From: Aromatoleum petrolei
GTDB taxonomy: Bacteria; Pseudomonadota; Gammaproteobacteria; Burkholderiales; Rhodocyclaceae
Assembly (NCBI RefSeq): GCF_017894385.1
Contig: NZ_CP059560.1
Span: forward strand, 620,001 to 684,000
DNA: 64,000 nucleotides
Reading direction: 5' to 3'
Position 1 is the first letter of the stretch. Each line of letters starts with the position of its first letter. Shown here one piece after another: positions 1 through 8,620 of this stretch. The notes under the pieces are model-generated. The model saw nothing but the letters and a program-made list of their open reading frames with translations. It ran no database searches and was not told the DNA's origin. A program made the position numbers and the translations under genes.

Positions 1-372
1 CATCATGCGCTGCGCACGCGGCCCTTCATGCAGGTCCCGGACGACGGCGCGACCGATCACGATCCCGGCACCCGCCGAGAAGCCCTGGAGTGCCCGCAGA
101 ACCCACAACTGCTCCACTTGTGTCGCAAGCGCGCATCCGAGCGACGCCAATGCATAGACGACCAGACCGGCCAGCACCACGCGGCGGCGCCCGAAGGAGT
201 CCGAGATCGTGCCATGCCACAGGGCCATGAAGGCAAAGGCGGCGAAGTAGATCGCCACTGTCTGCTGCAACGCGACTCGATCCGTGCCGAGCACCACCGC
301 CATTTCCCCGAAGGATGGCAGGTAGGTGTTGATCGAAAACGGGCCGAGCATCGCCAAGCCCGCCAGGATCAC
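1..372 (-). CDS. MFS transporter, Bcr/CflA-like, N-terminal part (runs off window)
   Basis: The minus-strand frame encodes the start of a drug/metabolite:H+ antiporter. The typical first-helix motif reads LAGLAMLGPFSINTYLPSF, followed by a second hydrophobic helix and the loop motif DSFGRRRV that joins TM2 and TM3 in MFS proteins. The C-terminal part lies beyond base 1. The start is uncertain: the frame is the same as that of the preceding Rieske-like gene, whose TGA ends at 421, and no ATG follows until one inside TM1. I chose the GTG at 370-372; a CTG closer to the stop codon is possible. It is the last visible gene of the long uptake/catabolic operon and may export or import a pathway compound. 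Confidence 0.72.
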   Translation of the reverse strand, partial: MILAGLAMLGPFSINTYLPSFGEMAVVLGTDRVALQQTVAIYFAAFAFMALWHGTISDSFGRRRVVLAGLVVYALASLGCALATQVEQLWVLRALQGFSAGAGIVIGRAVVRDLHEGPRAQRMM

Positions 373-420
373 GGTCGTGCCGAGTTGCCTTGTACCGGGA
401 CGGTATCCGGATTGCAGAAA

Positions 421-1473
421 TCAGCCCCGCATGCCGAGCACTGCCGAAATGTCGGCACTCGGGTCGGCATCGGCGCCGTAGCCGAAGTCCCCGCGCTGCT
501 GCCTCTCGGCGAGACGCACCATCAGCAATCGGTAGCGGTTGCCGGGGCCGTCGAAACGCGAGCTCAGGTCGCGGCGTTCGGTGGACTCGAAATAGCGCGC
601 GTTCTGAGGGCGCAGCACCGAGTTGTCCTGTGGCTGGATCACGTAGGAGATGCGCGGCATCAGCCAGCGAAACGGTGCCGGCGCATGGACGGTGTAGTTC
701 GTCTGGTCAACGCGAGAACGGTGCTTGCCGACTGGTACAAAGGGCTGCACGTTCGGAATCGGATAGCCCGGGGTGAAGTTCGGGTAAGAGATGCACACGT
801 TGTTGCGCAGATGGACATGCAGCACTGCGCGCAGATCCTGGTATTGGGCGCGTACGCCTCCGATCCAGCGCATCACCGGTGCCACCGACTTGCGGGTGAC
901 GTTGCGGATGCGAGTCACCGTCTCGGAGGTCGAATGGACCTCGACGACATCGTTCTCGGACTGGCCGTCACCGATCGCGTTGGCATGCAGGAAGTCGGCA
1001 TGTGTCAGATCGATGAGGTTCTCGACGGACAGCGGCGAGGCCGCATCGAAACGCACCGCGCGCTGCGTGTAGCGAGGGATCCCCTGACCATCGGGCGGCA
1101 GGAAGGGGATGTTCGGGATCAGTTCCTCGTGCGCATTATCGGGGTTTCCGTACCACGCCCAGATATACCCGTAGCGCTCGACGGCCGGATAGAAACCGGA
1201 GCCGTTCGTGAAGGCACTTGCACCTGCGCGCATCGCCTCGAGGCGGTCGGGGCGGAACTCGGCCGCATATAACCTCCCGCCATCGCGCCATAGATATACG
1301 TCCTGCGCATGGACAATACGGCGTACCGCCCGCTGGCCGATGTCGGCACTGTAGGCGACCGGAAACCAGGTGTCGCGCAGATCGAGATTGATCGGTACCC
1401 AGTCGCGCTTGGAGGTCGCCTCCGCTTCGCGCCCTACCGCATCCATCATCGGGACTTCGCTCATACTACGCAT
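421..1473 (-). CDS. Rieske-oxygenase-like protein lacking the Rieske cluster
   Basis: About 350 aa with the overall layout of a Rieske non-heme iron oxygenase alpha subunit. The N-terminal part aligns with the Rieske domain (DTWFPVAYS near residue 34, then YIWAWYG near 103), but both ligand pairs are gone: the place of the first Cys-x-His reads EFRPDRLEA (residues 72-80) and the second loop is deleted. The catalytic domain keeps the mononuclear-iron motif N152-x2-D155-x2-H158-x4-H163 (ENLIDLTHADFLH). The gene overlaps the upstream Rieske gene by 13 nt, and that neighbour has exactly the opposite loss. I infer that the two form one hetero-oligomeric oxygenase in which this subunit carries the active site. 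ATG at 1464 is an alternative start; the AGGAG upstream fits either imperfectly. Confidence 0.85.
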   Translation of the reverse strand: MRSMSEVPMMDAVGREAEATSKRDWVPINLDLRDTWFPVAYSADIGQRAVRRIVHAQDVYLWRDGGRLYAAEFRPDRLEAMRAGASAFTNGSGFYPAVERYGYIWAWYGNPDNAHEELIPNIPFLPPDGQGIPRYTQRAVRFDAASPLSVENLIDLTHADFLHANAIGDGQSENDVVEVHSTSETVTRIRNVTRKSVAPVMRWIGGVRAQYQDLRAVLHVHLRNNVCISYPNFTPGYPIPNVQPFVPVGKHRSRVDQTNYTVHAPAPFRWLMPRISYVIQPQDNSVLRPQNARYFESTERRDLSSRFDGPGNRYRLLMVRLAERQQRGDFGYGADADPSADISAVLGMRG

Positions 1474-2417
1474 CTCTCCTGCACCGGCACCACGCGCTCG
1501 GCCGGCGTCCTCGCATCGGTCTTCGCCAATCTGCGATCTCGTGACGGTGCGACTTCGAGTGCCGCCGCGGCTGCGCCGTCGATATGGGGGAAGATTGCGA
1601 ACGGAGCACGTCCGATCGCCCGCGCCATCCGCCACCGCCACGACAGCGGCGCTGCCGTGGCATGACGAAAACCGCGCCAGACCAGACTGGTGGTACCGCG
1701 CCTGTTCTCGCTGGCAGCGATGAAGATCGTGACGAGCGGCTCTTCGTCGGCGCTGAGGAGTTCCACGCGAATGTCACCGCCCCTTAGCGGTACGCGAGTA
1801 CGTACCCAGAGCGAATGGTCTCGCACGAAGGCTGGCCCATTTCCCTTGCCCTTCCACACCGCACCTCGATCGAGGACAAGATGCTCGCCGTCGCGGCGCG
1901 GATCGCCGAGGAAGAAATCGGTGATGTGCACGCCGGGGAAGGAAAGCAGGCATTCCGGGCCGTCGAGCATCACGTCGAGATATTGCTCAAACGCAATATT
2001 AGCCACCGCTGAACCGGTCTGTTCGCGACCGGCCGCGCGATACGACGCGCCCGGCAATACGGCGGCGGGCGTTCCCGCCCCCCGCCAGACGTGGATGAAG
2101 CCGTTCGCCTCGGCCGCCGGAAAGGCGCGCGCCGCATAACGCGCCGGCACCCGCTCATCGCGACGCAGGTTGGGAATGTCATTGCACAGGCCCGTCGCGC
2201 CGTCGAAAGTCCAGCCGTGGTAGGGGCACTGAAGACCACCGGCTTTCACGGGTCCGGGCGACAGTGGCACACGCCGGTGCGGACACCGGTCCTCCAGCGC
2301 GAACACGGCGCCCTTCCCGTCGCGAAACACGGCGAGTTGCTCGCCTTCGCAGGTCACCGCGAGCGCCTTGTCACCGTGCACCGCCTCGGACAGCGCGACC
2401 ACCCACCATCGTCCCAT
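1461..2417 (-). CDS. Rieske [2Fe-2S] oxygenase-like protein lacking the catalytic-iron histidines
   Basis: 318 aa. The start at 2415-2417 follows a GGGGAGG ribosome site. The N-terminal Rieske domain is intact: C45-P-H47, then C64-P-Y-H67 (CPHRRVPL and CPYHGW). In the catalytic domain the usual D-x2-H-x4-H reads YLDVMLDGPEC: Asp148, the residue that normally bridges the Rieske and iron centres, is kept, but the two iron-binding histidines are Leu151 and Cys156. This subunit could therefore carry electrons but not activate oxygen by itself. The next gene overlaps its 3' end and has the complementary defect. In Rieske trimers electrons pass from the Rieske centre of one subunit to the iron of its neighbour, so a mixed oligomer is structurally sensible. 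The electron donor may be the ferredoxin/reductase pair at 20.8-22.4 kb. Confidence 0.87.
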   Translation of the reverse strand: MGRWWVVALSEAVHGDKALAVTCEGEQLAVFRDGKGAVFALEDRCPHRRVPLSPGPVKAGGLQCPYHGWTFDGATGLCNDIPNLRRDERVPARYAARAFPAAEANGFIHVWRGAGTPAAVLPGASYRAAGREQTGSAVANIAFEQYLDVMLDGPECLLSFPGVHITDFFLGDPRRDGEHLVLDRGAVWKGKGNGPAFVRDHSLWVRTRVPLRGGDIRVELLSADEEPLVTIFIAASENRRGTTSLVWRGFRHATAAPLSWRWRMARAIGRAPFAIFPHIDGAAAAALEVAPSRDRRLAKTDARTPAERVVPVQERCVV

Positions 2418-2443
2418 GCTCAGCCTCCCCTGCCCCTTGCCGG

Positions 2444-3370
2444 TCAGCCCCTGATCCGCGCGGTGATCTTCGCGTGCGGCCCGGCAATCTGCGACGCCCA
2501 GGCTTCGACAGCCTGATCCAGCGTATAGTCGGCGTAGTCGACCTGGATATTCTCTGTGTGTGCAATGCGCAGCAGTCGCTCCCAGATCGCGCGGCGATCG
2601 GCCGGCGGACGCTGCCCCGTACCCACGCATGACAGCGTGCGGAAAAGCAGATCGGCGATGTCGAGATTGATCTGACGCCCCGCACCCGTGCCGATCGTCA
2701 TGATGCGTGCGCCCCATCGGGTCGCCTTGAGGGCGTTGAGCATCGGTTGCCCGCACACCAGATCGAGCACGACGTCGAAACCGTCGCCCGCCGCGTCCTT
2801 CAACGCCGCGACATCGTTCTCGCTACCGAGCGCCACGACTTCGTCGGCAATCCCGCGCGTCTTCAGGCGCTGCAGGGTCTCGGCGGAGCGTGCGGCCGCG
2901 ACGACCCTGCCCGCGCCGAGATAGCGCGCGAGTTGCAGCGCCACCTGCCCGAGCGTGCCGGTCGCACCGAGCACCAGCACCTGCTCACCCCGCTGGATGT
3001 TGGCTTGCTCGAGCGGCACCAGTGCGCCGGTGGCGGCGATGCCCATCGTGATCGCGGTCTTGTCGTCGACGTCGTCGGGCACGTCCCAGACCTCATCGGC
3101 CGGCACCAGCGTACGCTCGGCCCACGCCCCGAAGGGCATCACCGAGCGCTCGCCGAAATACACGCGGCGGCCGTCCGGCGCCCTGCCCACGCCTTCGCCG
3201 CGGATCACGCACGGGTATTGCACGCCCAGCCGGTACGCGCCGAGTACGTCCCAGCCCCCGAGCCCCGCCGTGTCCATGTCGATGAGGACGGCGCCTTCCT
3301 GGGACGCCGGTTCCGGAAACTCCTGCACGACTGGAGCGGCGCCCCGCTCGCTGATGACAGCTGCTTTCAT
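2444..3370 (-). CDS. Zinc-free MDR family NADPH:quinone oxidoreductase-like protein
   Basis: 308 aa, start ATG at 3368-3370. The N-terminal GroES-like domain is followed by a Rossmann fold with the nucleotide motif GATGTLGQVALQLARYLGA (residues about 134-152). The structural and catalytic zinc cysteines of alcohol dehydrogenases are absent, which places it with quinone-oxidoreductase/enoyl-reductase-like MDR enzymes that reduce or oxidise alpha,beta-unsaturated carbonyl compounds with NAD(P)H. It lies between an SDR and the Rieske pair in the same operon, so a redox step on the pathway intermediate is likely. The substrate cannot be read from the sequence. Confidence 0.82.
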   Translation of the reverse strand: MKAAVISERGAAPVVQEFPEPASQEGAVLIDMDTAGLGGWDVLGAYRLGVQYPCVIRGEGVGRAPDGRRVYFGERSVMPFGAWAERTLVPADEVWDVPDDVDDKTAITMGIAATGALVPLEQANIQRGEQVLVLGATGTLGQVALQLARYLGAGRVVAAARSAETLQRLKTRGIADEVVALGSENDVAALKDAAGDGFDVVLDLVCGQPMLNALKATRWGARIMTIGTGAGRQINLDIADLLFRTLSCVGTGQRPPADRRAIWERLLRIAHTENIQVDYADYTLDQAVEAWASQIAGPHAKITARIRG

Positions 3371-3380
3371 CGACGACTCC

Positions 3381-4211
3381 TTACATTCCCTTCGCGCCGG
3401 TCTGAGCGAAGAGGGCCTTCATTGCGACAAGCGAGGGCGTGTGGCATGAGAAACCGCCATCGGCGACCAGCGTCGTGCCGGTCACGAAGGACGACTCGTC
3501 GGACGCGAGGAAGGCCACCACGTCGGCGATCTGGCGCGGGGTGCCGACATCGGGCGTGAGGTGATTGTCGCGGATGATCTGGATCACGGCCGGCGGCATG
3601 CTCCCGTGGGCGTTCTCCGCCGGCGCGAGGCCGATCTGCAGCGCGTTTGAGCGAATGCCCTCCTTGCCGTACTGGGTCGCGATCGACTTGCTGAGCATCA
3701 TCAGCGCCGCCTTCGAAGCGGCGTAGGCCGACAGCGACAGGTCGCCTTGGGCGCCGAGCCCCGAGGTCGCGAAGATCAGGGAGCCTTTCTTCTGCTTGAG
3801 CATCTCGCGGATCGCATACTTGGCGCACAGCATCGAACCGCGCAGATTCACCGCCATCGCGCGGTCCCACGCCTCGACGTCCATGTTGGCAACGTCGCGG
3901 TCGCGCTCGCGTTGCTCGACGCTCAGGATCGCCGCATTGCTGTACAGGACATCCACTCGCCCGAAGCGGTCCACCGCCGCCGCGACCATCGCCGCGACGT
4001 CCGCCTCGGACGAGACGTCGGCCCGCACGGCAATCGCGCGCCCACCGCCCGACTCGATCTCGGCGGCCACCTTGCGTGCGCCGTCGAGATCGATGTCCGT
4101 GATTGCCACACTCGCACCGTGCATCGCCAGCACGCGGGCCGATTCGGCGCCGAGGCCGCCGGCCGCCCCGGTCACGATCGCGACACGGCCATCCAGTTTT
4201 CGCTCGCTCAT
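3381..4211 (-). CDS. SDR family oxidoreductase
   Basis: 276 aa classical short-chain dehydrogenase. The cofactor motif TGAAGGLG lies near residue 15; the active-site motif YAASK is present in LSAYAASKAAL, and an NAA motif (YSNAAI) precedes it. The acidic residue after beta-strand 2 (ITDIDLDG) favours NAD+. The start at 4209-4211 fits the classical length; the open frame continues upstream into the preceding gene without homology. It probably oxidises a hydroxyl group formed by hydratase or oxygenase neighbours in the operon. Confidence 0.87.
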   Translation of the reverse strand: MSERKLDGRVAIVTGAAGGLGAESARVLAMHGASVAITDIDLDGARKVAAEIESGGGRAIAVRADVSSEADVAAMVAAAVDRFGRVDVLYSNAAILSVEQRERDRDVANMDVEAWDRAMAVNLRGSMLCAKYAIREMLKQKKGSLIFATSGLGAQGDLSLSAYAASKAALMMLSKSIATQYGKEGIRSNALQIGLAPAENAHGSMPPAVIQIIRDNHLTPDVGTPRQIADVVAFLASDESSFVTGTTLVADGGFSCHTPSLVAMKALFAQTGAKGM

Positions 4212-4251
4212 CTGTCTGTCTCCTGATTCTTCTCTGCGCAGAGCGCGTCGC

Positions 4252-5088
4252 TTAGCGACCGGTGAAGCGCGGTTCGCGCTTTTCGCGAAAGGCGGTCGCC
4301 GCCTCCCTCGCGTCGTCGCTGGGTTTGAGCAGTGCGAAAAGATCCAGCTCGAGGTCCAGGCCCTTCTTGAGGTCGACGTCCAGTGCGGCACGCGCAGCGC
4401 GCTTCACACACAGCGTCGCCGCCGGCGCCCGTGAGGCGATGCGCATCGCGAAGGCACGCACCTCTTCCACCAGTTTGTCCGGCGCGCTCGCCACCCGGGT
4501 GACCAGCCCGATCGCCTTCGCTTCATCGGCGCTCAGGCGGTCACCGGTGAGCAGCAGGTCCATCGCCCGGCCCGGCCCCACCACGCGCGGCAGGCGCTGG
4601 GTTCCCCCGCCGCCGGGAATCAGGCCCAGGGCAGTCTCTGGCAGACTGAAAACCGCGTCGGGCGTGGCAAAGCGGATGTCGCAAGCGAGGGCGAGCTCCA
4701 TGCCCCCTCCCATGCAATAGCCATGAATGGCCGCAATCGTGGGTTTCTCGGCCGCATCGAACGCCTCGACCCAGCGCGCGCCCTGCATGCGCCGGCGCAC
4801 TTCGATCGAGGTCTCGGGGCCACGCTGTTCCTTGATGTCGGCGCCCGCGCAGAAACCCCGCGGGCCATCCCCACGAATGACGATCACGCGGATCGACGGG
4901 TCTGCCTCGAGATCCCGCAGAGCCTGCGGAACGCCGGTGCGAATCTCGTCGTTGATAGCATTGATCTGGGCCGGACGGGTCAGCACGATCCAGCCGATGC
5001 TGCCCTGACGCTCCACGACCACGGCGTCGTTGAGCGGGACCGCCATCGACTCGGCCCCGGCATTCTTGACCGCAAGGTCGGATGCCAT
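4252..5088 (-). CDS. Enoyl-CoA hydratase/isomerase family protein
   Basis: 278 aa crotonase-fold enzyme. The oxyanion-hole motif RGFCAGADIKE is present, and both catalytic glutamates of enoyl-CoA hydratases are kept: one in GGGMELALACD and one in FSLPETALGLIPGGGGTQRL. The C-terminus REKREPRFTGR is typical of the family. Hydration of a 2-enoyl-CoA intermediate in a beta-oxidation-like ring or side-chain degradation is the likely role. It ends 40 nt before the SDR gene begins and starts 1 nt after the VOC gene stops, so it is co-transcribed. Confidence 0.88.
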   Translation of the reverse strand: MASDLAVKNAGAESMAVPLNDAVVVERQGSIGWIVLTRPAQINAINDEIRTGVPQALRDLEADPSIRVIVIRGDGPRGFCAGADIKEQRGPETSIEVRRRMQGARWVEAFDAAEKPTIAAIHGYCMGGGMELALACDIRFATPDAVFSLPETALGLIPGGGGTQRLPRVVGPGRAMDLLLTGDRLSADEAKAIGLVTRVASAPDKLVEEVRAFAMRIASRAPAATLCVKRAARAALDVDLKKGLDLELDLFALLKPSDDAREAATAFREKREPRFTGR

Positions 5089-5089
5089 G

Positions 5090-6055
5090 TCAGACCTCCT
5101 CGAACTCGATGAGCTGCCCGCGCATCTCGCTCGGATCGATCCGGATCATCGCGCCGCCGCCGACGGCTTCGGACTCCTCGATCCATTGGAAACGGGTCCC
5201 GCGCGCGCGCAGGTCCTCAGCCTTGGCCTTGAGGCCATTCACTGCGATGCGGATGTAGTAAAGACCCGGCCCCCAGTTGTTCAGGTACAGGCCCGCGTCG
5301 CTGTTCCAGCGGCTGGGCTGGATCACGTCGAGGCTGGCGCTGTTGGCTACCGTAAAGGGCATCGTCGCGCGGCGGTATCCCTCGCGATGCAGCGCTTCGA
5401 CTTCGCCGCTCGGCTCCCAGTCGAGATTCTTCGAGCAGCAGCGCAGCGTCTCGTCCAGATCGCGCACGAGGAATCCGCGCGCGCTGACGCGCACCATGTC
5501 GCCCGGCTTCGGGTCGCGCGGCTGCATGGGTTGCGCGGCGAATGTCTCGGACGGCATCTGCAGCGGTTCGGTCGGCATCACCTCGATGCACAGGCCGCCA
5601 TCCACCACCGGGGTGTAACGCGGCCGCTCGGGCGTCGCGCCGAGCCACAACCGGTCGAACGGCATGTCCGGCGTGCGCTGGGCCATCCGGAACGGCAACC
5701 CGCGACGCATCAGCTTGTCGACGAAGGCGTCGAATTTCGGCCCTTGCAGCGCGAGCACGACCGAGTGGGTGAGCATCGGACGATGGCGTCCCTGGTAGTC
5801 CTTCAGGCTCTCGAGGAACTCGTGGAACATCGGGTCGCCCGGATTCTCGCGATCCAGATGCCATTGCGGTTCGAGTCGGGTCGGAGAGACCGCCAGCGAC
5901 TTGTGCACGCGCAGGAAATGCGCGATGTAGGGATGGTCGTCGAACGCCTGACGCCAGTTAGGATGGCCGTGCACGCCGAGCTTGTTCACCAGTCGCGCAG
6001 CCATGTCGTCGGGATCAGGCAGCATCATGTCGGCACTCAGCAAGAGGTCGAACAT
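5090..6055 (-). CDS. VOC-superfamily protein (glyoxalase/extradiol-dioxygenase fold)
   Basis: 321 aa with two vicinal-oxygen-chelate modules. One lies around residues 95-185 (MLTHSVVLALQGPKFDAFV through CIEVMPTEPL), the second around 195-320 (VSARGFLVRDLDETL through GQLIEFEEV). A His and Glu pattern compatible with a metal site is visible in the first module, but the His expected at the start of the second is replaced (ARGFLV), so an ordinary type I extradiol dioxygenase is unlikely. It may be an isomerase, lyase or epimerase acting on the pathway intermediate. The gene sits between the RND pump and the hydratase. Confidence 0.68.
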   Translation of the reverse strand: MFDLLLSADMMLPDPDDMAARLVNKLGVHGHPNWRQAFDDHPYIAHFLRVHKSLAVSPTRLEPQWHLDRENPGDPMFHEFLESLKDYQGRHRPMLTHSVVLALQGPKFDAFVDKLMRRGLPFRMAQRTPDMPFDRLWLGATPERPRYTPVVDGGLCIEVMPTEPLQMPSETFAAQPMQPRDPKPGDMVRVSARGFLVRDLDETLRCCSKNLDWEPSGEVEALHREGYRRATMPFTVANSASLDVIQPSRWNSDAGLYLNNWGPGLYYIRIAVNGLKAKAEDLRARGTRFQWIEESEAVGGGAMIRIDPSEMRGQLIEFEEV

Positions 6056-6136
6056 CGTCTTGTCTCCAGTTGTGGTCTGTCTTGTCCGCCAGCCGCCCGC
6101 CCGGGCGATGTCGGCTTTCTTGAATTTCTTGAGGAA

Positions 6137-8584
6137 TCAGGCCGCCGCGCGCAAAAGGGTTCCACGTGCGCCGCTCGGTTCGCGCGGGTTGAGCATGAAA
6201 TGCGACAGCGCCGGAATCAGGATCAGAGCACCGAGCATGTTCCACAGGAACATGAAGGTCAGCAGGATCCCCATGTCGGCCTGGAACTTGATCGGCGACC
6301 ATGCCCATGTGATCACGCCGGCAGCCATCGTGAGTCCCACCAACGCGACCACCTTGCCCGTGAAGTCGAGCGACTTGCGATAGGCATCGCGCAAGCTTCC
6401 CCCGCGGCGCTGGACGGCAATCTGCACGCTTAGCAGATAAAGCGCGTAGTCGACACCGACACCGACACCAACCGCGATGACCGGCAGGGTCGCGACCTTG
6501 AGTCCGATCCCGAGCCAGACCATCAGCGCCTTGCAGAGGATCGTGGTGATGACGAGTGGGATCAGTGCGACGATCGTCGCGCGAACGCTGCGGAACGTGA
6601 TCAGGCACAGCAGAGCCGTTGCACCATAGACCGCGAGATACATCGTGACGATGCTCTTCTGTACCTCGATATTGGTCGCCGCCTCGATCCCCGCGCTGCC
6701 CGCAGCGAGCAGGAACTGCACCGGCTCCTTCGCATCGGGCGCCGAATTGTTTGCGGCCGCATACGCTTCCCCGGTCTGCAGGATGCGCGCCAGGGTATCG
6801 GCCTTGTGGTCCTTCAGGTACACCACCAGCGGCGACACGGAGCAACTCTGGTTCGTGATGTCCGGCGTCGCGATGACGGCTGCCGACACGGAGCCGTCCG
6901 TGATCGACTGGTTACGGCTGATCGTGAGCCACTTGCCACTGCCCTCGAACATCGCCGAGGTCACGAAACGCACCGTTTCGGCCAGTGAGGTCGTCGTCTG
7001 GACCGCCGGATCCTGCCGCAGCAGTTGTGCCAGCCCGTCCATCTTCTGCAGGTTGGAATACAGGCGACAGCCCTCGTCGCTGGTCTTCATGATGACCACG
7101 AACTGGTCGCTCGAGAGCCCGTAGTGTTCCGTGATGTATGCGTTGTCGCGGTTGTAGCGCGACTCGGGACGAAGTTCGGGCGCCCCGGCATCCAGATCTC
7201 CGATGCGCAGGTCCTGCATGACGATTGCGGAGACGACGGTCACGATCGCGGCAATGGCGATGACCGCAATCGCCCACCTCCGCTCGGTGAGTTCGTCCAA
7301 ACCGTGCCAGATCCGCCCCGGCAACGAACGCCGGCCGCCCGCCCTCATGTCGTCCGCCGTGGCATGCCGGATGGCCGATTCGCTGACGCCGAGATAGGAG
7401 AGTGCGACCGGGATAAGGAAAAGCTTCGTGAAGATCAGGACCGAAACGCCGACGCTGGTGGTCAGGGCCAAGTCGCGGATAACCGGGATGTCGATGATGA
7501 TCAGTACAGCAAAGCCGACGATGTTCGCCAGCAGTGCCGTGAGACCGGCCATGAACAGGCGCCGGAAGGTGTAGCGTGACGCGACGTACTTGTGGGTGCC
7601 GCGGCCAATGTCCTGGATGATGCCGTTCATCTTCTGCGCGCCGTGCGACAGCCCGATGGCGAAGATCAGGAAAGGCACCAGGATCGAATACGGATCGAGC
7701 TCATACCCGAGCAACTGCATCAGCCCGAGCAACCACACCACGCCGATCACGGCGACCGTCACAAGAAGCATCGTGCTGCGCACGCAGCGGGTGTAGAGAT
7801 AGACGAAGAACGCGGCAACGACGACTGACACCGCGAAGAACACCATCACCTCGCGCAGGCCCGCGATCAGATCGCCGACGATCTTCGCGAAACCGACGAT
7901 GTGAATGCCGACCTTGTCACTCTCGTAGGTGCGGATCTTCGCTTCGAGAGCGTCCGCAAACTCACCGTAATTCAGCGCTTCACCGGTCTTCGGATGAATA
8001 TCCAGCAGCGGCGCCACGATCATGCTCGACTTCATGTCATTCGCGACGAGGCTGCCGACGATGCCCGCCTTGCCGATGTTCTCGCGCAGTTTCGCGACTT
8101 CGTTCGCGCTGCCGTCGAAGCTCGCGGGCATCACCGCGCCGCCGGTAATGCCGTCTTCGGTCACCTCGCGCCAGCGGACAATCGGCATCCAGATCGACTT
8201 CATCCACGAGCGATCGACGCCGGGAATCAGGTAAAGGTCGTCATTGACTTTCTTGAGCACGTCGAGGTACCCGGGGTCGAAGACGTCCCCCGACTTGTTC
8301 TCGACGACGATCCGGATCGTGTTGCCCAGGCCCGGTAACTCGCTTTTGTTATCGAGGTAATTCTTGATGTACGGGCTGCCGAGTGGAATCATCCGCTCGA
8401 AATTCGCATTAACCTGGATGCGCGTCGCGGCGAAGCCGAGTACGAGAGTCGCCACAAGGCATGCCAGGAGCACGACGATGCGATTGTTGAAGATGATGCG
8501 CTCGAGCACGCTGCCGGAACCGAAATCGAAATCCTTCAGGTCCCGAATCACCGGCATCACTCTTTGTTCGCTGTGGCCTGCCAT
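6137..8584 (-). CDS. RND/MMPL family transporter
   Basis: 815 aa inner-membrane protein with the duplicated RND plan: an N-terminal membrane helix (RIVVLLACLVATLVLGF), a large periplasmic loop, a block of five to six helices around residues 215-430, a second helix near 440, a second periplasmic loop, and a final helix block from about residue 640. The length and plan match MMPL/hopanoid-type RND proteins that move hydrophobic molecules. It is directly followed in the operon by catabolic genes and preceded by YCF48, DUF1329 and DUF1302 proteins, a set often found together in terpene, steroid and alkane degraders. I infer movement of the hydrophobic substrate between membranes. ATG at 8555-8557 is a possible alternative start. 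Confidence 0.88.
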   Translation of the reverse strand: MAGHSEQRVMPVIRDLKDFDFGSGSVLERIIFNNRIVVLLACLVATLVLGFAATRIQVNANFERMIPLGSPYIKNYLDNKSELPGLGNTIRIVVENKSGDVFDPGYLDVLKKVNDDLYLIPGVDRSWMKSIWMPIVRWREVTEDGITGGAVMPASFDGSANEVAKLRENIGKAGIVGSLVANDMKSSMIVAPLLDIHPKTGEALNYGEFADALEAKIRTYESDKVGIHIVGFAKIVGDLIAGLREVMVFFAVSVVVAAFFVYLYTRCVRSTMLLVTVAVIGVVWLLGLMQLLGYELDPYSILVPFLIFAIGLSHGAQKMNGIIQDIGRGTHKYVASRYTFRRLFMAGLTALLANIVGFAVLIIIDIPVIRDLALTTSVGVSVLIFTKLFLIPVALSYLGVSESAIRHATADDMRAGGRRSLPGRIWHGLDELTERRWAIAVIAIAAIVTVVSAIVMQDLRIGDLDAGAPELRPESRYNRDNAYITEHYGLSSDQFVVIMKTSDEGCRLYSNLQKMDGLAQLLRQDPAVQTTTSLAETVRFVTSAMFEGSGKWLTISRNQSITDGSVSAAVIATPDITNQSCSVSPLVVYLKDHKADTLARILQTGEAYAAANNSAPDAKEPVQFLLAAGSAGIEAATNIEVQKSIVTMYLAVYGATALLCLITFRSVRATIVALIPLVITTILCKALMVWLGIGLKVATLPVIAVGVGVGVDYALYLLSVQIAVQRRGGSLRDAYRKSLDFTGKVVALVGLTMAAGVITWAWSPIKFQADMGILLTFMFLWNMLGALILIPALSHFMLNPREPSGARGTLLRAAA

Positions 8585-8620
8585 GCTGTGTCTCGCAAAT
8601 TTCAGTATCAGGAGAGGCCG

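Noticed and set aside
421..2417. The two Rieske-like genes as decaying pseudogenes
   Set aside because: Both frames are intact, full length and overlapping, and each has lost only the ligands that the other keeps, which decay would not produce.
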